This document shows, piece after piece, positions 1-8,616 of a stretch of 45,725 nt of DNA. The DNA is taken from assembly GCA_965659115.1 (NCBI GenBank), contig CBFHUP010000014.1, forward strand, positions 1-45,725. The letters run 5' to 3'. Source of the DNA: UBA8752 sp965659115 (GTDB taxonomy: Bacteria > Bacteroidota > Bacteroidia > Flavobacteriales_D > Sanyastnellaceae). Under the pieces are notes generated by a model, which did not search any database, was not told the DNA's origin, and saw only the letters and a program-made list of their open reading frames with translations. Both the position numbers and the translations under genes were made by a program. How positions within the stretch are numbered: the first letter of the stretch is position 1; every line of letters begins with the position of its first letter.

Positions 1-121
1 CGTAACCCACGTCCAACGTGGCACAATCCCCGGTGCCGCCCAAGGATTCCAAGTCATCGTAAGTGCACCCTGCCAGTGCTACGGTCAAAGCGACCATTCC
101 TGCCCATTTCCGTCCATTCAT
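1..121 (-). CDS. Secreted lipoprotein, N-terminal fragment
   Basis: Only the first 40 codons are in the window; the rest lies beyond base 1. The ATG at 121 opens a type II signal peptide (MNGRKWAGMVALTVALAGC) with lipobox LAGC, so the product should be a lipid-anchored envelope protein. The mature part begins with acidic residues and then GDCATLDVGY. Bacteroidota lipoproteins that go on to a cytochrome-c-like domain often start with a similar 'CDTTNVTYS' stretch. That resemblance is suggestive only, since no heme motif is visible in the fragment. Start and signal peptide are clear; function is unknown. Confidence 0.7.
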   Translation of the reverse strand, partial: MNGRKWAGMVALTVALAGCTYDDLESLGGTGDCATLDVGY

Positions 122-151
122 CGTGTTGAATATACTCAGCCTGCACTGAAT

Positions 152-523
152 TCAATCGCGGTGATCCTCCTCATGCTTGCCCCGACCCAACTCCCATTCT
201 ACAATGGCCAAGGGCACCAGACAAAACACGGTCATGGCACCGTATAGCACGCCTTGAGCCGCAGACATGTCGAGATACAACGTGCACGGCACAGCCGCTG
301 CCATGGTAGGCCAACTGAACCACGCAAACAGATCAACACAGCGCCGGTTGGAATAGTCCCAAGCTGCCTGAGACGCCATGGATCGAGGCGTTCGGTACCC
401 GTAAACCCCATTGGGATTCTTGGGCATATTGCGGCGCACCACAGCTTGGATCCCCCACAAAAACGCCCCCGGTATTAGATTCAAAACCAAATTGCCCCAA
501 GCGAACACAACCGCCATTTCCAT
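152..523 (-). CDS. SdpI/YhfL-family membrane protein
   Basis: About 123 residues with three hydrophobic segments (near residues 5-25, 70-90 and 93-110). After the first helix comes GYRTPRSM followed by AAWDYSNR, the hallmark of the SdpI/YhfL family (GxRTxxSxxxxxxW). In Bacillus, SdpI is an immunity protein against the SdpC toxin, but most members are uncharacterised inner-membrane proteins, so an immunity role here is not shown. I place the start at ATG 523 (ATG 517 is an alternative). A longer reading from TTG 529 has no support. The start codon overlaps that of the divergent gene at 522, so any promoter lies inside the neighbour's coding sequence. Confidence 0.8.
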   Translation of the reverse strand: MEMAVVFAWGNLVLNLIPGAFLWGIQAVVRRNMPKNPNGVYGYRTPRSMASQAAWDYSNRRCVDLFAWFSWPTMAAAVPCTLYLDMSAAQGVLYGAMTVFCLVPLAIVEWELGRGKHEEDHRD

Positions 524-1652
524 GCTCAAAAATCCATCAAAATCAGTCCGAATTCACAAGGTCGTCCTGTGTGCCTTGCCCTTGCTTGCATGTTCTTGCG
601 GACAGGCACCGTGGCAACAGGACGACCACGGAATGCGGCACAAATCCATAGAAGGCAGTTGGCGGGCGTTAGAGGCCCCTTCGGAAAAGGACGTTTGGTT
701 GGCCGGGTCCACAGGTGAATGGGTACATGTGCGACTGGACGGCAACACCTCCAGTGTTCAGCGAATGCAAGACCGCACCGGAAATGGTTCTGACTCATTG
801 AGTCCGCTCAATTTCAGGGGCATAGCCGTCACCAATGATGCGGTCTTGGCCACCGCCATTGGATCTCCTGCCCACATCCAACGGGCCCGCATCAAAGAGG
901 ATGGCATGCTGGAGCTTCCACGCCAAAGCACATGGACCGAGCAGGACAGCGCCGCGTTTATGGATGCCATTGTCAAACTCGACGACAAGACCATCATCGC
1001 CATGGGAGACCCCCTGGACTCTTGTCTCTGCGTGGTTCGTTCCGACGATGGAGGGAAGACTTGGCAGCGTGTCCCCTGCACCGGCAATGGCAGACAAGGA
1101 GTGCCCCTCTCCATGGCAGGTGAAGCCGCTTTCGCCGCTTCCAATGGCAACCTCGCTGCAGCAGGAGACACCGTCTGGATGCTGTCCGGCGGAGGTGCCT
1201 CGCGGGTGTACCGGAGCACCGACCGGGGCCAGAACTGGAAGGCATTCCCCACCCCTTTGCTCCAAGGCGGTACTATGACAGGCGGGTTTTCTATGGATTT
1301 CGCCGACGCTTTTCAAGGCATCATCTGGGGTGGCGATTGGGAAGACAAAACAGGACAAAACGGCCGCGGCGCAGTGACCCGCGATGGCGGTGAGACGTGG
1401 ACGCTCATCTCCGAAGGCCAAGGGCCAGGGTATGCTTCATCGGTCCGCTACCGCCCTGGGAGCGGCGGACAGCAGCTCGCACTTGTGGGCACACCTGGGG
1501 GGCTCGACCTGAGCGAGGACGGTGGGCATACCTGGCGGCACTTTTCGGACAGCGCCTTTTACACGGCGCGCTTTAGTCCTCAAGGAGGGCTGCTCTGGCT
1601 CTCCGGACAAGGGAAAATCAGCCACATCAGCTGTCAAAAACTGGGGTGGTAA
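522..1652 (+). CDS. BNR/Asp-box repeat lipoprotein (beta-propeller)
   Basis: About 376 residues. The start at ATG 522 is chosen because it opens a lipoprotein signal ending LPLLAC/SCGQ; an in-frame extension back to 411 reads through the opposite gene and has no signal character. The body carries Asp-box motifs of the form SxDxGxTW: SDDGGKTW, STDRGQNW, TRDGGETW and SEDGGHTW. These are typical of sialidase-like or Ycf48-like beta-propellers. No sialidase catalytic arginine triad can be claimed. In Bacteroidota such proteins are often labelled 'oxidoreductase' or 'YCF48-related' without evidence. Likely an envelope-anchored propeller of unknown ligand. It converges on the methyltransferase gene with 3 bp between them. 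Confidence 0.8.
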   Translation: MLKNPSKSVRIHKVVLCALPLLACSCGQAPWQQDDHGMRHKSIEGSWRALEAPSEKDVWLAGSTGEWVHVRLDGNTSSVQRMQDRTGNGSDSLSPLNFRGIAVTNDAVLATAIGSPAHIQRARIKEDGMLELPRQSTWTEQDSAAFMDAIVKLDDKTIIAMGDPLDSCLCVVRSDDGGKTWQRVPCTGNGRQGVPLSMAGEAAFAASNGNLAAAGDTVWMLSGGGASRVYRSTDRGQNWKAFPTPLLQGGTMTGGFSMDFADAFQGIIWGGDWEDKTGQNGRGAVTRDGGETWTLISEGQGPGYASSVRYRPGSGGQQLALVGTPGGLDLSEDGGHTWRHFSDSAFYTARFSPQGGLLWLSGQGKISHISCQKLGW

Positions 1653-1655
1653 GCC

Positions 1656-2273
1656 TCAAGCCACAGGGCGGCGCGCCACCAACCGTGTGACTTCGGCGGG
1701 GCCTTGGTGATAGGGGCCCTCGTCCAACACCACTTCTAGGGTCTGACACAGAGAAACGTCGAGGCCAGAGAAATCCCTGCGCATCATGTCTTCGGCAAAC
1801 AGCATCTCGGGATTCTTTGGGCCACCCGAAGTGAACCGGAGTTGTCCCGGTCCAAACCCTTCCAGCAACAGCAGCCCGCCAGGGTTGAGCCATTTGGTCA
1901 CGGCTGCGTGGAAATCCAGTCGCATTTCCGGGAGCAAATGCAGATAAAACAACCCAATGAGGTCGAAGGACTCACCCGGAGTCCATGTGCGGCAGTCCCC
2001 CACTTCTGCGTCGATGGTGACCCCACGGGTGGCGGCTAAATCCAAGCTCTTTTTTACGCCCACTCCAGACGCATCAAAGGACCTGACCGACCACCCCAGC
2101 GCTGCAGTATGCAAGGCATTTCGGCCTTCACCATCACCCGGAAACAACGCCCGTCCTGCCTTCAGAGCGGCCAATTGATCGGCCAAAAACGCATTGGGTT
2201 CAGTACCGTAAACGGTGGCTTCGTTCTTGTACCGGGCATCCCACATTTTGCCGGGGGTCTTCATATCGGACAT
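1656..2273 (-). CDS. Class I SAM-dependent methyltransferase
   Basis: 205 residues, no signal peptide, so cytoplasmic. The N-terminus MWDARY...YGTEPNAFL matches the TehB/thiopurine-type small methyltransferases, which begin with a W-D-xRY and EPN-FL signature. The SAM-binding glycine motif I reads FPGDGEGRNA near residue 45 (usual form LxxGEGxGRNA), and an acidic residue for the ribose follows in SFDAS. A later FDLIGLFYLHL segment fits motif II/post-II. The substrate cannot be told from sequence. It lies 31 bp downstream of phenylalanine hydroxylase on the same strand and may be co-transcribed with it. Confidence 0.82.
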   Translation of the reverse strand: MSDMKTPGKMWDARYKNEATVYGTEPNAFLADQLAALKAGRALFPGDGEGRNALHTAALGWSVRSFDASGVGVKKSLDLAATRGVTIDAEVGDCRTWTPGESFDLIGLFYLHLLPEMRLDFHAAVTKWLNPGGLLLLEGFGPGQLRFTSGGPKNPEMLFAEDMMRRDFSGLDVSLCQTLEVVLDEGPYHQGPAEVTRLVARRPVA

Positions 2274-2304
2274 GGCCCCAAGTTCGAAAATCCCAGCTCA
2301 GGGT

Positions 2305-3018
2305 TCAGCCCAATCCTGCGTGCCACTCTTCCATCTCCCGAATCACTTCGGGAATGTCTTGGATCAAAAAGTAGGTGGTCTGAATTTCCGTGGTGGTAAA
2401 CGGCGTCGACATGATTCCGTCCAATGTGAATTTGCGCAGGTCGGTGCGTTGGGCCCAAGCATGGCCCGTCTCACCAAACGAGCTCATGATGCCCGCACCA
2501 AACGCCTTGGCCACACCCTGCTCTTCCACAAAACCAAATTCCACGAAAAACCAATACAGGCGCTGGAGGGCGAGAACAGCCTTTTCATTGCCGCGCAAGG
2601 ACACCCCGATCTCTCCAAATCGCTGCATGAACAAGGCAAACTCAGGGTTGAGCAAGGGGGGAACATGTCCGAACGTGTCGTGAAACATATCGGGCTCCTC
2701 CAAGTAATCCAACTGGTCCCTGCGGCGCACCCATGTGGACGTGCAAAACTGACGCTGCGCGAGCAAAGCGAAAAAATCGTCTACAGGAATGAGGCCCGGC
2801 ACTATGGCCAAAGACCAACCGGTCGCGGCACGAAGCTGCTCGCTCATGAGGTCAACCCTCGGAATCGCCGCCTCGGTCAGGGCGCTCATTTCATCCAATG
2901 ACTCCAGATAAAGGTGTGCAGCCTTGTCGTCCAAGTTCTGACGCTGGCGGCCGTACAAAAGGGCCCAAGTTCCGTGTTGGACTTCGTCGTAAAGGGGCTG
3001 TATCAAAGGCGCATTCAT
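2305..3018 (-). CDS. phhA: Phenylalanine 4-monooxygenase
   Basis: 237 residues, close to the length of bacterial monomeric aromatic amino acid hydroxylases. It converts phenylalanine to tyrosine using O2 and a reduced pterin. The iron site is intact: HDTFGH supplies H113 and H118, and FFVEFGF supplies E160, the usual two-His/one-Glu facial triad. The N-terminal part (residues 10-45, EVQHGTWALLYGRQ) also fits the family. The ATG at 3018 gives an N-terminus that lines up with known members. No pterin-4a-carbinolamine dehydratase gene is visible next to it. Confidence 0.93.
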   Translation of the reverse strand: MNAPLIQPLYDEVQHGTWALLYGRQRQNLDDKAAHLYLESLDEMSALTEAAIPRVDLMSEQLRAATGWSLAIVPGLIPVDDFFALLAQRQFCTSTWVRRRDQLDYLEEPDMFHDTFGHVPPLLNPEFALFMQRFGEIGVSLRGNEKAVLALQRLYWFFVEFGFVEEQGVAKAFGAGIMSSFGETGHAWAQRTDLRKFTLDGIMSTPFTTTEIQTTYFLIQDIPEVIREMEEWHAGLG

Positions 3019-3040
3019 GGCAATTCGATCGTCTACTTAA

Positions 3041-3070
3041 GATAAGAAGAAAAGCAACCACCTCTGTTGC
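3041..3070 (-). terminator. Possible terminator after the M1 aminopeptidase gene
   Basis: Read on the minus strand, a five-pair stem GCAAC/GTTGC (3066-3070 with 3054-3058) with a seven-base loop is followed by TTTTCTTCTT. It sits 19 bp past the aminopeptidase stop. The stem is short, so support is moderate. Confidence 0.4.
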
Positions 3071-3088
3071 GGCGTACTTGACATCGGT

Positions 3089-5599
3089 CTATTCGAGCAC
3101 AAGACGCTCACGTCCCAGCACTTCACCACTGGCCCCGGTCCACACCATCACATAGACTCCGCGTTGCCACCCAGCCACATCCAAAGTCTGCTGCCCAACA
3201 CCTGCCACCACCAAGCTCACCGTCTTTCGGCCCGCGGCATCCACCACTTGAAGCCGCTCTGCCTGAGCTGGAGGCACAGCACGCACCTCGTCCCGAGCCG
3301 GGTTCGGGTAGACTGCACCTGCGGCCACAGTTTCTGCCAGTTGAGGCCCTCCAATGCCCACCGAAACATCGCCATTGGCAAAGGCATATTGTCCCCGCCT
3401 CAACCGCGAGACCTTGAACACCCCGCTTCCGTTGAACGCCGAACCCATTTGGATTTCGCAATCGGGATATTCGACCCAGGGGTCTCCGGGAGTGGCCCGC
3501 CATGCCAAAAAGGCCGATGCCTCTGTGTCTCCATAAAGGTCGAAATCGAGCTCTTCTTCATCGCCACCACGGTAGGTGAAGCGCGCATCCAACAGCAATC
3601 CCTCCTCGGGCCAAATGCCGTCCACCGTCCAAAAGTGGGTGCCGCTCAGTTCATCCACATAGGCGGCTTTTTCTGCAGGGGTCTCCCCTGCTGCGCCATC
3701 CGGTCCCGCCCAATGATGCTCTACCCGCACCAAGGCGCTGTCCCCATCTTGAATGGCGTCGCATCCAATGCGCATGTCAACCCAAGGCAGGTTCTGCAAT
3801 GAGGAGGTTTCCGTCAACCAGTAATCCAAGTCCATGCGGCCTTGATTTAGCCTTCCTTCGGCGTTCAGCGCGACCATCACCGGATGAATGGTGGTCACCA
3901 CATCTGCCGTTGCGTATTGCCCACCCACGACGATCTGGGCAACTTCCCGGTTTCCTTCGGCATCCCACACGGTGACATCGAGGGGTTCGTTCTCGTGATG
4001 GCCTTCACAAGCCCTGAGCTTTTGCTGCAAGTGGAGCGTAGTCAAATGGCCTGTCGGTGCACCAAGCCCCATGGTGGAGCTGCTGTCCAGCACCCACGTC
4101 GAAAATCCAGGCTGGCGAATGTGGGCATCAAACCAGGGGGCCAGGTCCACGCCCGTGGCTTCCTCCCAAGCTTCCTCCAACATGACATCGTCCATCGCCC
4201 CGCCATAGTGGGCCGCCAATACCGCCTGGCCACCCGTCCGAAACAGGTCGTCTCCCAAGTAATTGCGCAGGTTGTGGACCACCGATGCCCCTTTGTTGTA
4301 GCTGTGGCGTCCGTAGATATGGGCGTCAGGAATGGGCGAGAGCGGCCAAAAACCCTCGTCGTCCAAATGGGCCTGCTCAAGGACAAACTGTTGGTTGTCC
4401 TTGACCATTTCCACAAAATCCGAGCGTCCGCTCAGCACCTCCTCAAACAGGTGACTCGAATACTCTGCAAAGCCTTCCTTGATCCACATGTGGTTGTGCA
4501 CGAGGGGAGACAGCATGTTGCCCCACCAATGGTGGCCCAACTCGTGACCGTAGAGCCCTTCGTTTTGGAAGTTGGACTGCTCCAACATGGACAACGGATA
4601 CGCGATGTTGGTGGGGTGCTCCATCGCACCATCAGTGGTAATGACATACCCCACCCGTTCCCATGCATGGGGTCCCCACCAGTCCTCCAAAGCATCGATG
4701 CAAACAGGCAAGTCCACAAAGCGGTTTCGCATGGATTGAAGGTTGGCAGGACGGGCCGTCAAGCGGATGGGGATTTCTCCATAAACTCCGGTATGGAGGG
4801 TGTCAAAATCCACATAATCTGAGACAGCGATGGTACTGAGGTAGGTGGGAATGGGCTGCTCCATATCGAACACCCTGCGCACTGTATCGCCCCCCAAACT
4901 GTCGGTGGCCACGAGGTTGCCTTGACCATGAAGGGCTTTGCCCCCTGCACTGGTCACAGCATAAGTGTAAGCGGCACGCTCGCGAAAGGTGTCAAAACAC
5001 GGATACCATGCCTTGCCATGATTGGGAGGAATGCTGGTCAATCCAATGCCCAAACTGTAGATGTAATTCGTGGTCATGTACATGCCCCCCCAATACGGGT
5101 CCTTTCCTGGCTGCCCCGCATACACCAGTTCCACCTCGTGGGGACCGTCTGCCGGCCATCCTCCTACTGGGGCCTCTATGGCAATGGTGTCGCCTACTTG
5201 GACAAACGGCCAAGTCTCCCCATCGAGCTCGACTCCGCTCACTTCCAACGACCCCTTCAAGTCAAACCACAACTGGCCCGCCCCGTCTTCCAACGTCTCA
5301 AAAGTGACCGTAGCCGCACCCGAAACCTGCTGGATGCCCGCTGTGGTCACGTCGAGCTCCAAGCCATAGTGCAGCACATCAAACGAATCGCTCCTGGCGA
5401 GCGACTCCGTCATGTCGATGTTGGCCGAAGAGGCCGCACGCATTGTGGCCAAGTCCGATACCGAAGCATGGGTATGGCGGCATCCGTTGTGGAGCAAATC
5501 ACGCGGCACTGTCCGGCGCAACAGAGGCGCATCCTCTTGCGAGAAAACCGGCCCAGTTGTGGCCATCAAGAGCAACACAATAAAAAAGAATCGAGGCAT
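3089..5599 (-). CDS. Secreted M1-family aminopeptidase with T9SS sorting domain
   Basis: 836 residues from ATG 5599, chosen because it opens a clean signal peptide (MPRFFFIVLLLMATTGPVFSQ); the upstream in-frame extension has no signal character. It is a gluzincin zinc aminopeptidase. The zinc site is HELGH at 352-356 with the third ligand E375, followed by WWGN. The substrate-binding GxMEN-type motif reads GAMEH at about 324-328. The last ~75 residues form a T9SS type A sorting domain, beginning VYPNPARDEV and ending in a short charged strand (RERLVLE). The enzyme should therefore be exported across the outer membrane and released or anchored at the surface, where it would trim peptides. It starts 25 bp after the GH20 stop and is last in the glyA-cutC-GH20 run. 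Confidence 0.92.
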   Translation of the reverse strand: MPRFFFIVLLLMATTGPVFSQEDAPLLRRTVPRDLLHNGCRHTHASVSDLATMRAASSANIDMTESLARSDSFDVLHYGLELDVTTAGIQQVSGAATVTFETLEDGAGQLWFDLKGSLEVSGVELDGETWPFVQVGDTIAIEAPVGGWPADGPHEVELVYAGQPGKDPYWGGMYMTTNYIYSLGIGLTSIPPNHGKAWYPCFDTFRERAAYTYAVTSAGGKALHGQGNLVATDSLGGDTVRRVFDMEQPIPTYLSTIAVSDYVDFDTLHTGVYGEIPIRLTARPANLQSMRNRFVDLPVCIDALEDWWGPHAWERVGYVITTDGAMEHPTNIAYPLSMLEQSNFQNEGLYGHELGHHWWGNMLSPLVHNHMWIKEGFAEYSSHLFEEVLSGRSDFVEMVKDNQQFVLEQAHLDDEGFWPLSPIPDAHIYGRHSYNKGASVVHNLRNYLGDDLFRTGGQAVLAAHYGGAMDDVMLEEAWEEATGVDLAPWFDAHIRQPGFSTWVLDSSSTMGLGAPTGHLTTLHLQQKLRACEGHHENEPLDVTVWDAEGNREVAQIVVGGQYATADVVTTIHPVMVALNAEGRLNQGRMDLDYWLTETSSLQNLPWVDMRIGCDAIQDGDSALVRVEHHWAGPDGAAGETPAEKAAYVDELSGTHFWTVDGIWPEEGLLLDARFTYRGGDEEELDFDLYGDTEASAFLAWRATPGDPWVEYPDCEIQMGSAFNGSGVFKVSRLRRGQYAFANGDVSVGIGGPQLAETVAAGAVYPNPARDEVRAVPPAQAERLQVVDAAGRKTVSLVVAGVGQQTLDVAGWQRGVYVMVWTGASGEVLGRERLVLE

Positions 5600-5624
5600 G
5601 GTGGGAAGATACCTCAGCAAGGCA

Positions 5625-7886
5625 TCACTCCGCGCGCACCACCATCTCATCGAGGAACAGCCAGCTCTCCGCACCTGCTGCTGCGTGCCAGTCTGGACAG
5701 GGTCCTGCATTGGATACGGTCATCCGGACATAACGGGAATCGGAAGAACCTGGACGCACCGTGGCGCTCAGGGAAATCCGCTCTTGACGGTCGTCTCGTG
5801 CCAGCACATCACCCACCGCAATCCGCGCCAAGCTTTCCCACTTGACCCCGTCGGCCGATCCCTCCCAGAATACCGCCGCAGGCAAGAAAATCCAGGCGTC
5901 TTGGTAGAGGTACGTTCCCAGCGACAATTCAGCGACTTTTTGTGGACTGCCCAGGTCTACAGTGGCCACCATTTCTTGGCCCTGCTGAGCCTGCCAAGTG
6001 CCGTCCCTAAAGTCCTCCGACCCCAATTTGCCATCCACCAAAGCGCCTTCGCCACCCCCTGTATACCAGGCACTCGGGGAGTAACCCAACAGCAAGGGCT
6101 GAAATGCGGCATCGTGACCATCCAACGGAAATGCAATGCGCTGGCCCGTCCATTGGCCCCTGCGCCCCACTTCCATCTCGACACGCCCGGGTCCTTGGAC
6201 CACAAAAGGCTGGCCTGCGCGAACCGGCTCCACCGCTCGGCCATCCCATTGACCCCGGCCCTCAACACCCCTGCCCAAAGCGACCACCGTGGCCTGAACC
6301 CCGCCTTTCTCCGCGCGTTCGGTCTCCAAGCGAAAAGGAGGCGATTCGAGGCCGTATTCGACGCCCAAGGCGTCCATGCGCAGGTAATGGCGGTCAAGAC
6401 GCTCCAAAAAATCGGCATAGGCGCCTTCCCTCCGTGTGTGTCCTGGACCGCTCCAGTATACTTCGGCCAAGGCCGTCAGCCTCGGATACACCTTGGACTC
6501 CACCAGGTGCTGCGGGGCATGCTCCGTCCACATGTTGCCCTCACCACCGAGGATGCGACCGGGCCCGTGGGAGAGTGAATCTGGCAATGGATTGAAGCTG
6601 TATGCTTCCTCCAAATCCGTGCTGCGCAAAGGGTAATCCAAATAACAGTGGCTGGTTGGAGACACCACCACATCGGCGCCCAGGTGCACCGCTTCTGCAG
6701 CCCCCTCCATGCCACGCCAACTCTGGACGGCAGCGCCATCTGGCAGTCCACCCTCTAAGATTTCGTCCCACCCGATGATGGTTTTGCCTTTGGATGCGAG
6801 GTAACGCCCCATCCGCTCAATGAACCAACGCTGCAATTCCTCTTCATCGGCCAATCCTTCTTCCCGGATCCTCCGTTGACATTTGGGACAAGATGTCCAA
6901 CGCACTTTGGGTGCTTCATCGCCACCAATGTGAATGCGCGGCCCGGGAAACAGCTCCACCACCTCGTCCAAAACAGCCTCCAAAAAAGCAAACGTACCGT
7001 CGTTTCCAGCGCAATAGATGTCCTTGAATACGCCCCAACGCGCGGGCACTTCCAGTGGCAAGCCCGTGCACCCCAATGCGGGATAGGCTGCAATGGCAGC
7101 CGAACTGTGTCCGGGCATTTCAATTTCTGGAATGACCTCAATGTGCCGCGCTTCCGCGTAAGCCACCACATCTCGGATGTCTTGCTTGGAATAATACCCA
7201 CCGTGCTCACTGCCATCGGATTCTGTGCGCCATGCTCCGACTTCAGCCAGCCTTGGTAGCGCTTCTACTTCTATGCGCCAGCCTTGGTCCTCGGTCAAAT
7301 GCCAATGCAACACATTCATGCCATGAAGGGCCAGCAGGTCAATCTGCTTCTTGACAAAAGCGACATCTTGAAAATGCCGGCACCCATCCAACAGCAAGCC
7401 GCGGTGCTCCAACACGGGCGCATCGTCTACGGTTACCGCAGGCAAGACAAACCCCTGAGCACAATCGGTTTCGCACTCCAAAGGCAGCATCTTCCGCAAG
7501 GTTATCCAACCCCGAAACAGGCCTGAAGCAGTCGCAGCCTCAACGGTCACCAAAGTGCCGTTCACCGCAATCTGATAAGCCTCTTGCCCTTGCAGCGCGT
7601 CGGACAAGGAGAAACGAAGGGTCGGCGTCGCTTGGGAATCCAGTGCAATCCCCGCTTGGGTCAACCATTGCTCTACAACGGCCTTTTCTGCTGCCCAATT
7701 CGATGGCCACTCCACCTTCAAACGTCCATGACATTCAAATGGGCGGCCTCCTTTTGTCACGGATTGTGGAGCCGGAATCAGTCCCGCGACACCCCCTTTC
7801 GGCAGCGTCCCATCAGGGCCACAAGAAACCAGCAAAACAGCCGCCGCAAGCCACGGGGCCAAGTAAGAAATCCGGAGACGCTTCAT
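5625..7886 (-). CDS. GH20 beta-N-acetylhexosaminidase lipoprotein
   Basis: 753 residues from ATG 7886, which opens a lipoprotein signal with lipobox LVSC; a longer frame to 7985 overlaps cutC and is unlikely. Residues ~40-150 resemble the GH20 N-terminal domain. The catalytic barrel follows, with HIGGDEAPK placing the substrate-assisted catalytic pair at D323-E324. Downstream, GWDEIL, the tryptophan motif QSWRG and GGEGNMWTE are typical GH20 active-site segments. The C-terminal ~150 residues (WYTGGGEGALVDG...SRYVRM) look like an F5/8-type (CBM32-like) carbohydrate-binding domain. It should release terminal GlcNAc/GalNAc from chitin oligomers or glycoprotein glycans in the periplasm or at the surface. 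The start is 13 bp after the cutC stop, so the two are co-transcribed. Confidence 0.93.
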   Translation of the reverse strand: MKRLRISYLAPWLAAAVLLVSCGPDGTLPKGGVAGLIPAPQSVTKGGRPFECHGRLKVEWPSNWAAEKAVVEQWLTQAGIALDSQATPTLRFSLSDALQGQEAYQIAVNGTLVTVEAATASGLFRGWITLRKMLPLECETDCAQGFVLPAVTVDDAPVLEHRGLLLDGCRHFQDVAFVKKQIDLLALHGMNVLHWHLTEDQGWRIEVEALPRLAEVGAWRTESDGSEHGGYYSKQDIRDVVAYAEARHIEVIPEIEMPGHSSAAIAAYPALGCTGLPLEVPARWGVFKDIYCAGNDGTFAFLEAVLDEVVELFPGPRIHIGGDEAPKVRWTSCPKCQRRIREEGLADEEELQRWFIERMGRYLASKGKTIIGWDEILEGGLPDGAAVQSWRGMEGAAEAVHLGADVVVSPTSHCYLDYPLRSTDLEEAYSFNPLPDSLSHGPGRILGGEGNMWTEHAPQHLVESKVYPRLTALAEVYWSGPGHTRREGAYADFLERLDRHYLRMDALGVEYGLESPPFRLETERAEKGGVQATVVALGRGVEGRGQWDGRAVEPVRAGQPFVVQGPGRVEMEVGRRGQWTGQRIAFPLDGHDAAFQPLLLGYSPSAWYTGGGEGALVDGKLGSEDFRDGTWQAQQGQEMVATVDLGSPQKVAELSLGTYLYQDAWIFLPAAVFWEGSADGVKWESLARIAVGDVLARDDRQERISLSATVRPGSSDSRYVRMTVSNAGPCPDWHAAAGAESWLFLDEMVVRAE

Positions 7887-7899
7887 GCGCCCAAGGTCG

Positions 7900-8613
7900 T
7901 CAAATGCTTCGAACGGCAGCCACCAACTCCGAAACGTGCGCTGCAGAAACTTCTGTACGCGTGTGGTCAAAAAGCCGGCCATCACCCTGTTGTTCGGCGG
8001 CTACACGACAACTGGCATGAACGGCTTCGACGCCGGCTTCCACCAGAGATTTGGCATGAACAGGCAAAACCCCGGCTCCACCTACCACTTGCAATCCCGA
8101 ATCCGACCACAAGCGAATGCGCTCCAATCCATCGGCGGCCCGGACAGCGCCGCCGCTGGTCAGCACCGATCCAATGCCCGCATCTCGAAAGATGGCCGCG
8201 CAATCCACAGCAGGGTCCACCTCATCGGCAGCGCGGTGAAACACCACATGATCCAGCCCCACGGCCTGGTTCAACATGGCGAGCAAATCCAAATCCGGCA
8301 ATCCATCTCGGTCCAATCCCCCTGTGACAATGCGGTCCACACCCAGCGCCATAAACCCCTCGGCCTCCCTGAGTATGGCCCTCTTTTCGGCACGGGAATA
8401 CACAAAATCTCCCTCTCTGGGCCGCACCAACACCCTGAACCCCAAGCCCAACTGCCGGGCCATGGTCAAGGCCTCTTCGGCGAGCCCGCGTCCTGGTGTG
8501 AGCCCCCCCGATGCGAGGTGGGTGCAAAACTCTACCCGGTCTGCCCCGCCTTCTGCGGCCAGACACACATCCTCTGGAGTAGAGGCCACAACCTCGACGC
8601 GGCACTCTGCCAT
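7900..8613 (-). CDS. cutC: CutC-family protein
   Basis: 237 residues, cytoplasmic TIM-barrel family. The N-terminus shows the family pattern: a VEVVASTPEDV strand, then GGADRVEFC and SGGLTPGRGL; later VFHRAADEV and LTSGG fit the barrel's conserved loops. The name comes from a copper-tolerance phenotype in E. coli that was later traced to a small RNA (MicL) made from the 3' end of the gene, so the protein's own role is unsettled. It sits 3 bp downstream of glyA and 13 bp upstream of the GH20 gene, which argues for a link to amino-sugar or one-carbon metabolism rather than to copper. No metal gene is adjacent. Confidence 0.9.
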   Translation of the reverse strand: MAECRVEVVASTPEDVCLAAEGGADRVEFCTHLASGGLTPGRGLAEEALTMARQLGLGFRVLVRPREGDFVYSRAEKRAILREAEGFMALGVDRIVTGGLDRDGLPDLDLLAMLNQAVGLDHVVFHRAADEVDPAVDCAAIFRDAGIGSVLTSGGAVRAADGLERIRLWSDSGLQVVGGAGVLPVHAKSLVEAGVEAVHASCRVAAEQQGDGRLFDHTRTEVSAAHVSELVAAVRSI

Positions 8614-8616
8614 GGC

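Noticed and set aside
411..521. Longer start of the BNR lipoprotein at 411.
   Set aside because: The extra 37 codons overlap the opposite gene and lack signal-peptide character; ATG 522 gives a proper lipoprotein signal.
4922..6578. Plus-strand open frames of 300-390 codons opposite the M1 peptidase and GH20 genes.
   Set aside because: They are antisense shadows of high-GC genes with Arg/His/Pro-rich sequence and no family resemblance.
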